16,016 nucleotides of DNA from Anderseniella sp964390445. Lineage in GTDB: Bacteria > Pseudomonadota > Alphaproteobacteria > Rhizobiales > Aestuariivirgaceae. How positions within the stretch are numbered: position 1 is the first letter of the stretch; every line of letters begins with the position of its first letter. The DNA lies in NCBI GenBank assembly GCA_964390445.1, contig CAYMJJ010000053.1, positions 1 to 16,016 of the forward strand, written 5' to 3'. The notes beneath the pieces were generated by a model. It made no database searches, was not told the DNA's origin, and worked only from the letters and a program-made list of their open reading frames with translations. The position numbers and the translations under genes are program-made. Shown here in pieces: positions 1 through 7,887 of this stretch.

Positions 1-1970
1 TTGCCTGCCGCGTGATCAAGACCGCCCGGCGCATGGGCATCGCCACGGTGGCCGTGTTTTCCGACGCGGATGCGCGCGCCCTGCATGTGGAAATGGCAGA
101 CGAGGCGGTCAACATCGGCCCCGCACCGGCATCTGAAAGCTACCTGGTGATCGACAAGATCATTGACGCGTGCAAGCGGACCGGCGCCGAGGCCGTTCAT
201 CCCGGCTATGGCTTCCTGTCTGAAAACGCGAAGTTCGCCCACGCCCTGAAAGATGCCGGCATCGTGTTCATCGGGCCAAACCCGCGCGCCATCGAGGCGA
301 TGGGCGACAAGATCGAGTCGAAGAAGTTCGCCAATGCAGCCAACGTCAACACCGTGCCGGGCTACCTGGGTGAGATCACCGACCCCAAGGAAGCGGTGAA
401 GATTGCCGGCGAGATCGGCTATCCGGTGATGATCAAGGCATCGGCTGGCGGTGGCGGCAAGGGCATGCGCATTGCGCACTCTGCCGGTGAGGTCGAGGAA
501 GGCTTCAAGTCCGCCAGGTCGGAAGCCAAGTCGTCGTTCGGTGACGACCGGGTGTTCATCGAGAAGTTCATCGTCAACCCCCGCCACATCGAAATCCAGG
601 TGCTGGGCGACAAGCATGGCAACGTCATTCACCTCGGCGAGCGCGAATGCTCGATCCAGCGCCGCAACCAGAAGGTCATCGAGGAAGCACCATCCCCGCT
701 GCTCGACGAAAAGACCCGCGCCGAGATGGGCGCGCAGGCCATCGCACTGGCGAAGGCCGTGGATTACGACACGGCAGGCACGGTCGAGTTCGTGGCGGGA
801 CAGGACAAGTCGTTTTACTTCCTCGAGATGAATACCCGGCTGCAGGTGGAACACCCTGTAACGGAACTGATTACCGGCATCGACCTGGTCGAGCAGATGA
901 TCCGCTCGGCCTACGGCGAGAAGCTGTCCATCGCACAGGATGACGTGAAGCTGAACGGCTGGGCCATTGAAAGCCGCGTCTATGCCGAGGACCCGTACCG
1001 CAACTTCCTGCCATCCACGGGCCGCTTGACGCGCTATCGCCCGCCAGCGGAAAAGAAGGATCGCGAGACCGGCGTCACCGTGCGCAACGATACTGGCGTC
1101 TATGAAGGTGGTGAAATCTCGATCTACTACGATCCGATGATCGCCAAGCTCTGCACCCACGCCGCCGACCGTGCCACGGCAATCGAGGCCATGTCGCGCG
1201 CGCTCGACGAGTTCTACATCGACGGCATCCAGCACAACATTCCGTTCGTCGCTGCCATCATGGATCATGCGCGCTGGAAATCGGGCGCCCTGTCGACCAG
1301 TTTCATCGCCGACGAGTTTCCCGAAGGCTTCCAGGGCGCTGAACTGGCAGGCGAGGCACGCCTGACAATGGCGACGGTGGCGCTGGTTTGTGACCACGTG
1401 CTCAACCTCCGCAAGCGTGAGATTTCCGGGCAGATGGGCGGGCGCGCCGTAAAGTTCGGAACCGTGCGCGTGGTCCGGCTGGGCGATGAATGGATCGACG
1501 CGGAAATGCAGGGCTGCGAGGGCCGGCTGTTCCGCGCCGTAGTTGACGGCAACGAGGTTGTGGTGGAAAGCCGCTGGGCGCCCGGTGAACTGGTCTGGAA
1601 CGGTCAGGTCAACGGCCGGGCAGTCTCGGTGCAGGTTCGCCCGGTCATGAACGGCTTCAGGCTCAGCCACGCGGGCTGCGAAGCCAATGCCACGGTCTAT
1701 ACCGGGCGTGAAGCCGATTTGGCCAAGCTGATGCCGGTCAAGCTGCCGCCGGACACCTCAAGGCAGTTGCTGTGCCCGATGCCGGGCCTTGTAGTGTCCA
1801 TCGAGGTGACAGAGGGGCAGGAGATCAAGGCTGGTGAGAAGCTGGCAGTGGTCGAGGCGATGAAGATGGAGAACATCCTGCGCGCCGAACGCGACGCCAC
1901 CGTGGTCAAGATCCACGCCGAGGCCGGGGCAAACCTGGCCGTGGACGCGATCATCATGGAATTTGAGTAA
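1..1970 (+). CDS. pccA: Propionyl-/acetyl-CoA carboxylase alpha subunit (biotin carboxylase + biotin carrier), 5' partial
   Basis: This subunit carboxylates its own biotin with ATP and bicarbonate; a beta subunit, not in this window, passes the carboxyl group to an acyl-CoA, most likely propionyl-CoA. The frame is already open at base 3 (Ala-Cys-Arg-Val-Ile-Lys), which matches the conserved ANRGEIACRVI start of the family, so about 13 N-terminal residues lie off the left edge. In the 655 visible residues the ATP-grasp glycine loop ASAGGGGKGM is at about 146-155, the active-site stretch EMNTRLQVEHPVTE starts near 275, and the biotinylation motif EAMKMEN is near the C-terminus with the biotin lysine at about 621. 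The region between, about 470-580, fits the BT domain that docks the beta subunit in propionyl-CoA carboxylases. The total of about 668 residues is typical of PccA. Substrate is inferred; methylcrotonyl- or acetyl-CoA specificity cannot be excluded. The stop abuts the stop of the opposing gene with no bases between. Confidence 0.93.
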   Translation, partial: ACRVIKTARRMGIATVAVFSDADARALHVEMADEAVNIGPAPASESYLVIDKIIDACKRTGAEAVHPGYGFLSENAKFAHALKDAGIVFIGPNPRAIEAMGDKIESKKFANAANVNTVPGYLGEITDPKEAVKIAGEIGYPVMIKASAGGGGKGMRIAHSAGEVEEGFKSARSEAKSSFGDDRVFIEKFIVNPRHIEIQVLGDKHGNVIHLGERECSIQRRNQKVIEEAPSPLLDEKTRAEMGAQAIALAKAVDYDTAGTVEFVAGQDKSFYFLEMNTRLQVEHPVTELITGIDLVEQMIRSAYGEKLSIAQDDVKLNGWAIESRVYAEDPYRNFLPSTGRLTRYRPPAEKKDRETGVTVRNDTGVYEGGEISIYYDPMIAKLCTHAADRATAIEAMSRALDEFYIDGIQHNIPFVAAIMDHARWKSGALSTSFIADEFPEGFQGAELAGEARLTMATVALVCDHVLNLRKREISGQMGGRAVKFGTVRVVRLGDEWIDAEMQGCEGRLFRAVVDGNEVVVESRWAPGELVWNGQVNGRAVSVQVRPVMNGFRLSHAGCEANATVYTGREADLAKLMPVKLPPDTSRQLLCPMPGLVVSIEVTEGQEIKAGEKLAVVEAMKMENILRAERDATVVKIHAEAGANLAVDAIIMEFE

Positions 1971-4322
1971 TCACGCTGGCGGCAACGCGGCCTTTCGTAC
2001 GTCACACCAACTGCAGCGCAGGCCGATCGATCCGCTGACCGGGTCGCACTGCGCGGTTGATGTCACCGAGTTGAGATTGGCTGCCAGCCGGTTACCCACG
2101 ATGTTGGGCGCATCGGCTTGCGTGCTGACGGCCCATCCGTGCTGGGCGAACACGGTGTCCGGCGCAAGGCCGGCGATGATTTTGGCGCGTGCAATGAAGT
2201 TGCCATCGCGGGTGGTGATCTCCAGCCAGTCGCCTGCCGCTATGCCTCGCTCCGCAGCGGTTTCCTGTGCAATTTCCAGCACAGGGTCGGGCATCAGCCT
2301 GCGCAGGCTCTCGATGTTGCGGCCCTGACTGTGGCAATAGATGACGGTTTTCGCACTGCCCAACCGCAGCGGATACCCAGGTGCCGGGCTTGCTGGCAAG
2401 GCGCCATCGCGCAACACCGGCACCGGGTCGATGCCGATGTCCAGCAGTTGCTCCGAGTAGATTTCCAGCCGCCTGGTCGGTGTTGCGAACCCTGCCTGCT
2501 CGTAAGCCCTCAACGCAACGCTAGTTTCGACCACGACGCCTTCCGGGTTGGCTCTCAATGTCTCAAGGTCAATGCCGGAAGGTGCCAGAATGTGGGCGTG
2601 GCCGGCGTCCACGCTGCCGTTGAACATGTCTGCGTTCAGTCCCAGCCGGGCGGCGAGTGCCATGGCAATATCGGTATCGCTGCGGGCCTCGCCCTGCGCT
2701 GCCACCACGGCCGGGCGCAACTGCACCTTGCGCATGCCGTCCAGGCTGGCGTCGAAGCCCGTGCGCAAGCCCTCGCGCTCCCATGAGGTGCTGACCGGCA
2801 GCACGATGTCGGCATGTTCGGCTGTGGCATTCAGGAAGAAGTCCGCATGAACGTGAAAATCCAGCGCCGACAGGGCTTGTCTTGCACGGGCGGTGTCGGG
2901 CTGGGCTGCCAGCAGGTTGCCCCCGAAGGAAAACAGGGCGCGAACCGGGTAAGGCTTTTGGTCGAGGATGGCCGCGTAGACATCGCGCGCCGTCACCCAG
3001 CCTTGCCGCCCCGGCCCGAGCGGGCGCTCGTCCAGCCCAAGCGCCTTTGCACGCTGTTGCTCGCTCAGCAGGTCATGGCCCGCGATGTCGTTGAACCGCG
3101 CGGCCCCGCCGGGCACGTTGCCGCCACGAGCGCCATAATGGCCGGTGAGCCCATACAGGATCGAGATTGCACGATCCGTCTGCGTTGCAGTGATGCTCTG
3201 TCCGACGCCATTCCAGGCGTAATACGCGACCGGGCCACTGCTGGCGATCAGATCAGCCGCGGCGTGCAGCGCCTCGCCGGGAACGCCGGTCAGGTCGCAA
3301 ACCCGGTCGGCAGGATACGCGGCGGCGGCGTCCGCAAACACCTGCAACGCGCTCTTGCAGGCAACCGGTCCGTCCAGCCCCTTTACATCGCGGCTGGCGA
3401 AAAGGTCTGCGCGGACCGGATCGTCTTGCCATTCACCCGACGACGAGTCGTAGCGCAACAGGCTTTCGCCGGTGGCCTGCGCCGCCAGCAACACGTCTGC
3501 CCTGCCGCCAGCGGACACGTCTGCCTCGCGCAGGAACCGTCCGGTGTCCTGGCGCACCAGCAGGGCCGCATTCGTCCATTGGCGCACGAAACCTTCGTCG
3601 AAGCTGCCAGATGCAAGCAGCAGGTTGGCAATACCGAGCGCCAGGGCCTGGTCGGTGCCGGGACGCACCTGCAACCAGCAGTCTGCGCGCCGCGCATAAA
3701 GGGTAGGGCGCGGGTCCACAACGATCAGCTTGGCGCCGCGCTTGATTGCCTTCTGGATTTCGACCGAGCGCGCAAGCCAGGTTGCAGCCGGGTTGTTGCC
3801 CCATAGCAGGATGCATCCCGAGTTGGCGAAGTCGGGGGTACCGATGTCACTGCCGTAGGTGAAGCGCGCCGCTACATCCTTGTGCCAGTTGCAGATTTCA
3901 GTGCTGTAGATGGTGTTGGGGCTGCCAAACGCGCGGATGAAGCGCTCGACCCACGAGATGCCGTCGGACATGTGTGTGCCGCTTGGCGTGGTGACCGAGA
4001 ACGCCACCTGTTCCGGTCCGTGCTCGTCGCGGATGCTGCCCAGCCGTTCGCTGATTTCATCGAGCGCCTCATCCCAGCTCATCGGCTCCCACGTGGGCTG
4101 GGCCGCGCCCTTAGGTGAGGTGCGGCGCAGGGGCGTGGTGAGCCGGTCAGGGTGGTAGACAAGCTCCGGTGCAGCCTTGCCCTTCGGACACAGTTTCGCC
4201 CCGCTGGGGTGGGCTGGGTCCGGTTCGATCGAGGTCAGGATGCCGTTTTCGACGATGGCGATGCAACCGCACCGGGACCGGCACTGGGTGCAGAATGCGG
4301 CGGTCTTGACTTGCTGGCTCAT
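1971..4322 (-). CDS. Molybdopterin-bis(MGD) oxidoreductase, DMSO reductase superfamily, with N-terminal 4Fe-4S site
   Basis: This is a 783-residue Mo/W-pterin enzyme of unknown substrate. An N-terminal 4Fe-4S binding set is visible as Cys11, Cys14, Cys18 and Cys45, followed by the family lysine in CPKGK (Lys47). The probable metal ligand is Cys144 in STEICNWHKD, with His147 nearby. The central pterin-binding region has LILWGNNP-like and LIVVDPRPT stretches, and a C-terminal MGD-binding domain covers about residues 655-775, ending in a cysteine-containing tail (RCSWCDVRK). There is no twin-arginine signal, so the protein should be cytoplasmic. The start codon overlaps the lipB stop as ATGA, which implies translational coupling. 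No FdhD, ferredoxin-like, membrane-anchor or chaperone gene sits beside it. It recalls the acetylene hydratase/thiosulfate reductase-like branch, but that placement is from memory of related sequences and is weak. The superfamily assignment is firm; the reaction is not known. Confidence 0.88.
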   Translation of the reverse strand: MSQQVKTAAFCTQCRSRCGCIAIVENGILTSIEPDPAHPSGAKLCPKGKAAPELVYHPDRLTTPLRRTSPKGAAQPTWEPMSWDEALDEISERLGSIRDEHGPEQVAFSVTTPSGTHMSDGISWVERFIRAFGSPNTIYSTEICNWHKDVAARFTYGSDIGTPDFANSGCILLWGNNPAATWLARSVEIQKAIKRGAKLIVVDPRPTLYARRADCWLQVRPGTDQALALGIANLLLASGSFDEGFVRQWTNAALLVRQDTGRFLREADVSAGGRADVLLAAQATGESLLRYDSSSGEWQDDPVRADLFASRDVKGLDGPVACKSALQVFADAAAAYPADRVCDLTGVPGEALHAAADLIASSGPVAYYAWNGVGQSITATQTDRAISILYGLTGHYGARGGNVPGGAARFNDIAGHDLLSEQQRAKALGLDERPLGPGRQGWVTARDVYAAILDQKPYPVRALFSFGGNLLAAQPDTARARQALSALDFHVHADFFLNATAEHADIVLPVSTSWEREGLRTGFDASLDGMRKVQLRPAVVAAQGEARSDTDIAMALAARLGLNADMFNGSVDAGHAHILAPSGIDLETLRANPEGVVVETSVALRAYEQAGFATPTRRLEIYSEQLLDIGIDPVPVLRDGALPASPAPGYPLRLGSAKTVIYCHSQGRNIESLRRLMPDPVLEIAQETAAERGIAAGDWLEITTRDGNFIARAKIIAGLAPDTVFAQHGWAVSTQADAPNIVGNRLAANLNSVTSTAQCDPVSGSIGLRCSWCDVRKAALPPA

Positions 4323-5017
4323 GCTGTGGGTCCAAACACCTGTTCAAATGTGGTGCGCAAGGCAACGTCTGCATCCATCATGGTAACCGGCAGGCCAAGG
4401 TCAACCAGGCTGGTCACGCCATGCTGGCTGACGCCGCACGGCACGATGCCGGTGAAGTGTTCAAGGTCCGGCTCGACGTTGAGGCTTAGCCCGTGAAACG
4501 TTATCCACTTTCGCACGCGGATGCCGATGGCGGCAATCTTGTCTTCGGTACCGGCGAGTTTCTCCGGGCGGCGCACCCATACACCGACGCGGTCCTCGCG
4601 GCGTTCGCCCCTGACGTTGAACTGATCAAGTGCCGCGATCAGCCAGTCTTCCAGGCCGGCCACAAAGGCGCGCACGTCCTGGCCGCGCCGGGCCAGGTCC
4701 AGCATCACGTATGCCACGCGCTGACCGGGGCCATGGTAGGTGTATTGCCCGCCCCGACCTGTCCGGAACACCGGAAAGCGGTCCGGCATGACCAGGTCTT
4801 GCGCAGTGGCTGATGTGCCGGCTGTGTAAAGGGAAGGGTGCTCCACCAGCCAGACAAGTTCGCCCGCCTCACCTGCCGCAATTGCTGCCACCCGCGCCTC
4901 CATGAAGGCGACTGCATCCTCGTATGGAGTCAGTCCGGTTGTCACCTGCCACTCCACCGGTTCGGATCGGTACAGGCGCTCGGTCATGGTCATCAAGGTG
5001 TTGCGAGTGAGGCTCAT
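4319..5017 (-). CDS. lipB: Octanoyl-[acyl-carrier-protein]:protein octanoyltransferase LipB
   Basis: LipB moves octanoyl groups from acyl carrier protein to lipoyl domains of 2-oxoacid dehydrogenases and GcvH in the cytoplasm, the first step of lipoate synthesis. The 232-residue product carries the LipB signature RGGQYTYHGPGQ at about 88-99, the catalytic lysine in EDKIAAIGIRV (Lys160) and the catalytic cysteine in GIVPCG (Cys194). The ATG at 5015-5017 was chosen because AGGTG stands just upstream. In-frame ATGs at 4991-4993 and 4985-4987 lack a clear ribosome site but would also give a normal-length protein. The open frame continues upstream through the antisense strand of a tRNA-Leu gene, which must not be taken as coding. 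The stop overlaps the start of the downstream molybdoenzyme gene by ATGA. LipA is not in the window. Confidence 0.95.
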   Translation of the reverse strand: MSLTRNTLMTMTERLYRSEPVEWQVTTGLTPYEDAVAFMEARVAAIAAGEAGELVWLVEHPSLYTAGTSATAQDLVMPDRFPVFRTGRGGQYTYHGPGQRVAYVMLDLARRGQDVRAFVAGLEDWLIAALDQFNVRGERREDRVGVWVRRPEKLAGTEDKIAAIGIRVRKWITFHGLSLNVEPDLEHFTGIVPCGVSQHGVTSLVDLGLPVTMMDADVALRTTFEQVFGPTA

Positions 5018-5071
5018 GCACACCTGTTTAGTCACTTGTTGCGGCACAACCAAGGGCGGCGTTGATGGGGC

Positions 5072-5099
5072 TTGATTTGAGGCAGGCGCGCTGTTACAC
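5072..5099 (+). promoter_or_regulatory. Possible promoter of tRNA-Leu
   Basis: TTGATT at 5072-5077 resembles a -35 box, and TTACAC at 5094-5099 is a poor -10 box 16 bases downstream. Transcription would begin about 25-30 bases before the tRNA. Position and strand are right, but the -10 match is weak, so this is a guess. Confidence 0.25.
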
Positions 5100-5133
5100 G
5101 CACGTCTCGTTCCTACCGAGCTTGTGGACCTGT

Positions 5134-5220
5134 GCGGCCGTGGCGGAATTGGTAGACGCGCAGCGTTGAGGTCGCTGTGGGGTAACTCCCGTGGAAGTTC
5201 GAGTCTTCTCGGCCGCACCA
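5134..5220 (+). tRNA. tRNA-Leu (anticodon GAG)
   Basis: The 87-nt gene folds as a class II tRNA. The acceptor strand GCGGCCG (5134-5140) pairs with CGGCCGC (5210-5216), followed by A and an encoded CCA (5217-5220). The anticodon stem CAGCG/CGCTG encloses the loop TTGAGGT with anticodon GAG at 5168-5170, reading CUC and CUU leucine codons. A long variable arm (GGG-TAACT-CCC) and a T arm with the loop TTCGAGT are present. It stands alone, rightward, between leftward lipB and leftward lysR. Confidence 0.96.
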
Positions 5221-5240
5221 TTTGCTATCGTACAGTTGAG

Positions 5241-6194
5241 CTAGTTCCGCTCCTGTAGACTGGCCCGAACGCCTGGACCCGCTTCTGCCATTTCGCCAAG
5301 ACGTTGCCGGGTGGCGTCTGCTTCAGCTTTCAGCCAGTCGACAAACCTTGCCACCTGCGGGCGGTTTTCAGACTCCGGCCGGATGGACAGCCGGTACGGG
5401 TGCGGGGCCAAAATGTGTTGCTCGGCGGAAAACGGCAGAACGATGCTACCTTTCGAAAGATCCTCCAGCACGAGGGACAAACCACACACAAGGAAGCCGA
5501 CATTGGCACGGACTGCTTCCAGGGCCAGCCTGGTGTTCTTGTAGTGAACGCCGCGTTCAGGGCCTTTCTTGCGCTGGCCATACATCGTGAACCACTCCAG
5601 CCAGCCAGGTTGCCCCATTTCCGACTGATGCGCGGCGAGGTGCAGCAATGGCATGCCTTCCATTGGCATGGCCTCGTCCCAGTCGGCGATGCGGCGCGGA
5701 TTGTCCGGACCGGTCACGGCAACGAACAGGTCCCTGAACAACGGCTCGCCGGGGCCGTCGTCACAGCTGATGCGTATGTCGGGCATGCCGATCCTGATCG
5801 GAATGTCGCCGATGCCATTTATGCAGAACATTGTGTTGGGGTAGGCTTGCTGGAACGCAGCGAGCCGGGGCATGAGCCATAGCTCGCTCAAGTCAGGTTC
5901 GGCGACAATGTGAATCTCGCTCATGCCCTGGAAATTCAGCACCTCGGTAACCCGCTCCAGTGCCTCGAATGCCGCGCGCAGGTCGGCTTGCGCGGGTGCC
6001 AGGTCTGGCGTTGGCCTAAGGCCCGAACGGCCGCGCGACAGCAGGTCCTTTCCCAGGTAGCTCTCAAGCGTCTTGATCCGCTGACCCACCGCGGCAGGCG
6101 TCACGCCCAACCGCTCGGCGGCGGCCTTGAGTGAACCCTCCCGCAGCGCCAGTTCCAGGGCCTGAAGAGACTTCAAATGGCTGACGGTGTTCAT
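5241..6194 (-). CDS. LysR-family transcriptional regulator (GcvA-like)
   Basis: This 317-residue protein has the usual LysR size and layout. A winged helix-turn-helix fills about residues 5-60 (SLKAAAERLGVTPAAVGQRI, then LESYLGKDLL) and a periplasmic-binding-protein-like effector domain runs from about 90 to 295. The arrangement of the effector domain recalls GcvA-type regulators; the effector is unknown. ATG at 6192-6194 is preferred because AAAGG lies nine bases upstream; an in-frame TTG two codons earlier is too close to that site. The gene is divergent from a small DUF4242 gene across a 145-base gap containing a LysR-type palindrome, so the DUF4242 gene is the obvious candidate target, along with its own promoter. 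Its 3' end faces the tRNA-Leu across 20 bases. Confidence 0.9.
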   Translation of the reverse strand: MNTVSHLKSLQALELALREGSLKAAAERLGVTPAAVGQRIKTLESYLGKDLLSRGRSGLRPTPDLAPAQADLRAAFEALERVTEVLNFQGMSEIHIVAEPDLSELWLMPRLAAFQQAYPNTMFCINGIGDIPIRIGMPDIRISCDDGPGEPLFRDLFVAVTGPDNPRRIADWDEAMPMEGMPLLHLAAHQSEMGQPGWLEWFTMYGQRKKGPERGVHYKNTRLALEAVRANVGFLVCGLSLVLEDLSKGSIVLPFSAEQHILAPHPYRLSIRPESENRPQVARFVDWLKAEADATRQRLGEMAEAGPGVRASLQERN

Positions 6195-6232
6195 TGTCAA
6201 AAACCTTTATCGACACCAAAGTTTCATTCGAT

Positions 6233-6248
6233 GCTAAAGGTAGCCTTT
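6233..6248. repeat. Overlapping short inverted repeats in the lysR/DUF4242 gap
   Basis: GCTA-AAGG-TAGC (6233-6244) and AAAGG-TAG-CCTTT (6236-6248) are two perfect short dyads sharing bases. They lie between the lysR start and the 15-bp T-N11-A palindrome. They could be a second contact site for the regulator, though short dyads of this size also arise by chance. Confidence 0.3.
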
Positions 6249-6254
6249 CTCCAG

Positions 6255-6269
6255 CTCAAGAAAATTGAG
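6255..6269. promoter_or_regulatory. Candidate LysR-type operator (T-N11-A palindrome)
   Basis: CTCAAGAAAATTGAG is a perfect 5-bp inverted repeat around five bases and contains T-N11-A, the classical core of LysR-family binding sites. It lies in the gap between the divergent lysR and DUF4242 genes, 70 bases before the DUF4242 start. A weak promoter-like pair (TTGGCT 6271-6276, CATTCT 6294-6299, 17-base spacer) follows it immediately, as expected for an activator-dependent promoter. Binding is inferred, not shown. Confidence 0.5.
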
Positions 6270-6339
6270 TTTGGCTCCCGCCGCTTCAGGGCGCATTCTT
6301 GGGATGCCCGGGTCATTCATCAACATAAGGAGCAATTCA

Positions 6340-6615
6340 ATGAAACGCTTTATGATCGAACGTGACATTCCTGGCGTCGGCGAGTTTTCGCTCACCGAAT
6401 TGTGCGGCGCATCCCGAGCGTCAAACCAGGCACTGGCCACCATAGGACCATCCATCCAGTGGCAGCATTCCTATGTGGCCGGCGACAAGACCTTCTGTGT
6501 TTACCTTGCTGAAAGCGAGGCCGAGATCAGGAAGCACGCTGAGCTTAGCGGCATACCGGCGACAACGATCACTGAAATTCCACAGATCATCGATCCGCTG
6601 ACGGCAAACAACTGA
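6340..6615 (+). CDS. DUF4242 (SCO4226-like) small protein
   Basis: This 91-residue protein has the DUF4242 pattern: an opening FMIERDIPGVGEF, a middle GPSIQWQHSYVAGDKTFCVYLAESEAEIRKHA, and a closing stretch ending in IIDPLT. The family adopts a ferredoxin-like fold, and the Streptomyces member SCO4226 is described as nickel-binding; whether this protein binds metal is unknown. It has no signal peptide or membrane segment. The ATG at 6340 has a strong ribosome site, AAGGAG at 6327-6332, seven bases upstream. The gene is divergent from a LysR regulator and stands alone on its strand, followed by a hairpin, so it looks like a single-gene transcript controlled by that regulator. Confidence 0.85.
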   Translation: MKRFMIERDIPGVGEFSLTELCGASRASNQALATIGPSIQWQHSYVAGDKTFCVYLAESEAEIRKHAELSGIPATTITEIPQIIDPLTANN

Positions 6616-6623
6616 TCAGCAAC

Positions 6624-6669
6624 TGCCCGCCTTGCCCTCGGCCCATGCGCCATCTGGGCAGGACGGGCA
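6624..6669 (+). terminator. Stem-loop after the DUF4242 gene, possible terminator
   Basis: TGCCCGCCTTGCCC (6624-6637) pairs with GGGCAGGACGGGCA (6656-6669) as a 14-bp stem with one mismatch and one G-U pair around an 18-base loop. It starts nine bases after the DUF4242 stop codon. There is no run of T after it, so it may be a weak terminator or a 3' end stabiliser. Confidence 0.4.
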
Positions 6670-6735
6670 AGTCGGTGCTTCGGCTGCAGGGCTTGAAACG
6701 TTGACGTGCAGCATTGCCGTAAGCCCTATACCGCC

Positions 6736-6765
6736 TCGACAAACCCGTGTTTATACCTGAATAAT
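6736..6765 (+). promoter_or_regulatory. Candidate sigma-70-type promoter of the phosphotransferase gene
   Basis: TCGACA (6736-6741) and AATAAT (6760-6765) each match the sigma-70 consensus at five of six positions and are 18 bases apart, in a locally AT-rich stretch of a GC-rich sequence. A transcript would start near 6772 and leave a leader of about 40 bases before the ATG at 6814. Confidence 0.4.
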
Positions 6766-6813
6766 TGCACCCAACCGGTGTCGCGTTCCTGCCGGGATGA
6801 TGGCACGTAACGA

Positions 6814-7887
6814 ATGAACGACCCGGCAGATTACACAGCACAACTCGTCAGGGATTGGTTATCGGGCGACGCAGCCGCAGGTTTGCACAAGGTGGCCGAC
6901 CTGCAACGCCTGCGCAATACTCGTGCACGGGCACACCGGAACAGTGTCTCATCTGCCCAGATTTCTGAGCACCCGGCCACATCGCACTTTCTGCTGCCGG
7001 GGCGTGACAGGTCGAAACCACTTTGCCTGAAAGTCTTTGACGTATCCCATCCCGATCATGCGGCGTTCTTCCGTCGCGAGGTCCACATGCTGCGCAAGCT
7101 GGGCAAGGCTTCGAAGGACCGCATAACGCCGCTTGCGCCCAGGGTGCTGCTGGCCGACGATCATACTGGCATTGTCGTGATGGAGTGGGTGCAAGGGCGC
7201 AGCATGAAGTCGGAGCTGATGTGGCGCTACGTACTGCAACGCGACATGTCCTCCTTGCTGAATGACTGCGGCTCATGGTTGCGGCAGTTCCACCAGGCAA
7301 ATGGCATTGCCGAGCAGCCCGCGCCGGCGATCGAAATGATGGACGAGACAGATCGGTCCATCGCTGCCCTGCAGGACCAGGCAAGGCCTTCAGTGTTGCA
7401 CTCAGCAGGTCTTCTGCGCGCACTCGACTTGCTGCGCAACCAGGCGCCCGGACTGGACGGCATGCCGGTTGACTGGAGCCTGAACCATCGCGACTTCACG
7501 CCCAGCAACCTCATTCGCGAGACATCCAGCGGCGCGCTTATGGGGATCGACTTCGGCTACGCTGTCGGAAGGTCGCCAGTCCCGGCAGACCTTGCATCAT
7601 TCATGCTCAGGACAAGCGACCTGACTGCCGGCAGTTTGAGGCCGAGAAGCAGGATCAATGAAAACTTCGTATACCTGGCGCGTGGTTACAACCCCGATGC
7701 CAGTCCGGACCAATTGAGGTGGTTGCAATGGTGTGTACTGCATGCGGCGGTGGCAAGGTTGGTGCGACGCGAGACTGCTGATGCGCTCAACACTCCAAGC
7801 CTGACTGGCAGGGTACGGCGCGCAATCGCCAAGCGGTTTGCAGCGCGTGCGGTCAAACACCATTATTTGCAGGCGGAAACGGACTGA
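6814..7887 (+). CDS. Phosphotransferase of the aminoglycoside phosphotransferase/protein-kinase-like fold
   Basis: The 357-residue product carries the kinase-like core of the APH superfamily: a nucleotide-binding lysine in LCLKVF (Lys73), the partner glutamate in FFRREVHML (Glu89), a hinge MEWVQGRS (about 123-130), the catalytic loop NHRDFTPSNLI (His225, Asp227, Asn232) and a metal-binding GIDFG (Asp246). All key catalytic residues are present, so it should be an active ATP-dependent kinase. The substrate is unknown; members act on antibiotics, choline, sugars, lipid-linked glycans or proteins, and nothing nearby points to resistance. The first 50 residues are charged and outside the fold. 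The ribosome site before ATG 6814 is weak, so a different start is possible. It has no operon partner: gaps of about 200 and 166 bases separate it from its neighbours. Confidence 0.8.
   Translation: MNDPADYTAQLVRDWLSGDAAAGLHKVADLQRLRNTRARAHRNSVSSAQISEHPATSHFLLPGRDRSKPLCLKVFDVSHPDHAAFFRREVHMLRKLGKASKDRITPLAPRVLLADDHTGIVVMEWVQGRSMKSELMWRYVLQRDMSSLLNDCGSWLRQFHQANGIAEQPAPAIEMMDETDRSIAALQDQARPSVLHSAGLLRALDLLRNQAPGLDGMPVDWSLNHRDFTPSNLIRETSSGALMGIDFGYAVGRSPVPADLASFMLRTSDLTAGSLRPRSRINENFVYLARGYNPDASPDQLRWLQWCVLHAAVARLVRRETADALNTPSLTGRVRRAIAKRFAARAVKHHYLQAETD

Noticed and set aside
2814..3806. A long plus-strand open frame (330 codons) opposite the molybdoenzyme gene
   Set aside because: It is the antisense shadow of a well-supported gene in GC-rich DNA. 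It has no recognisable motif or ribosome site.
5134..5220. tRNA-Leu as an integration site for a mobile element
   Set aside because: No integrase gene or second copy of the tRNA 3' end is visible in the window.
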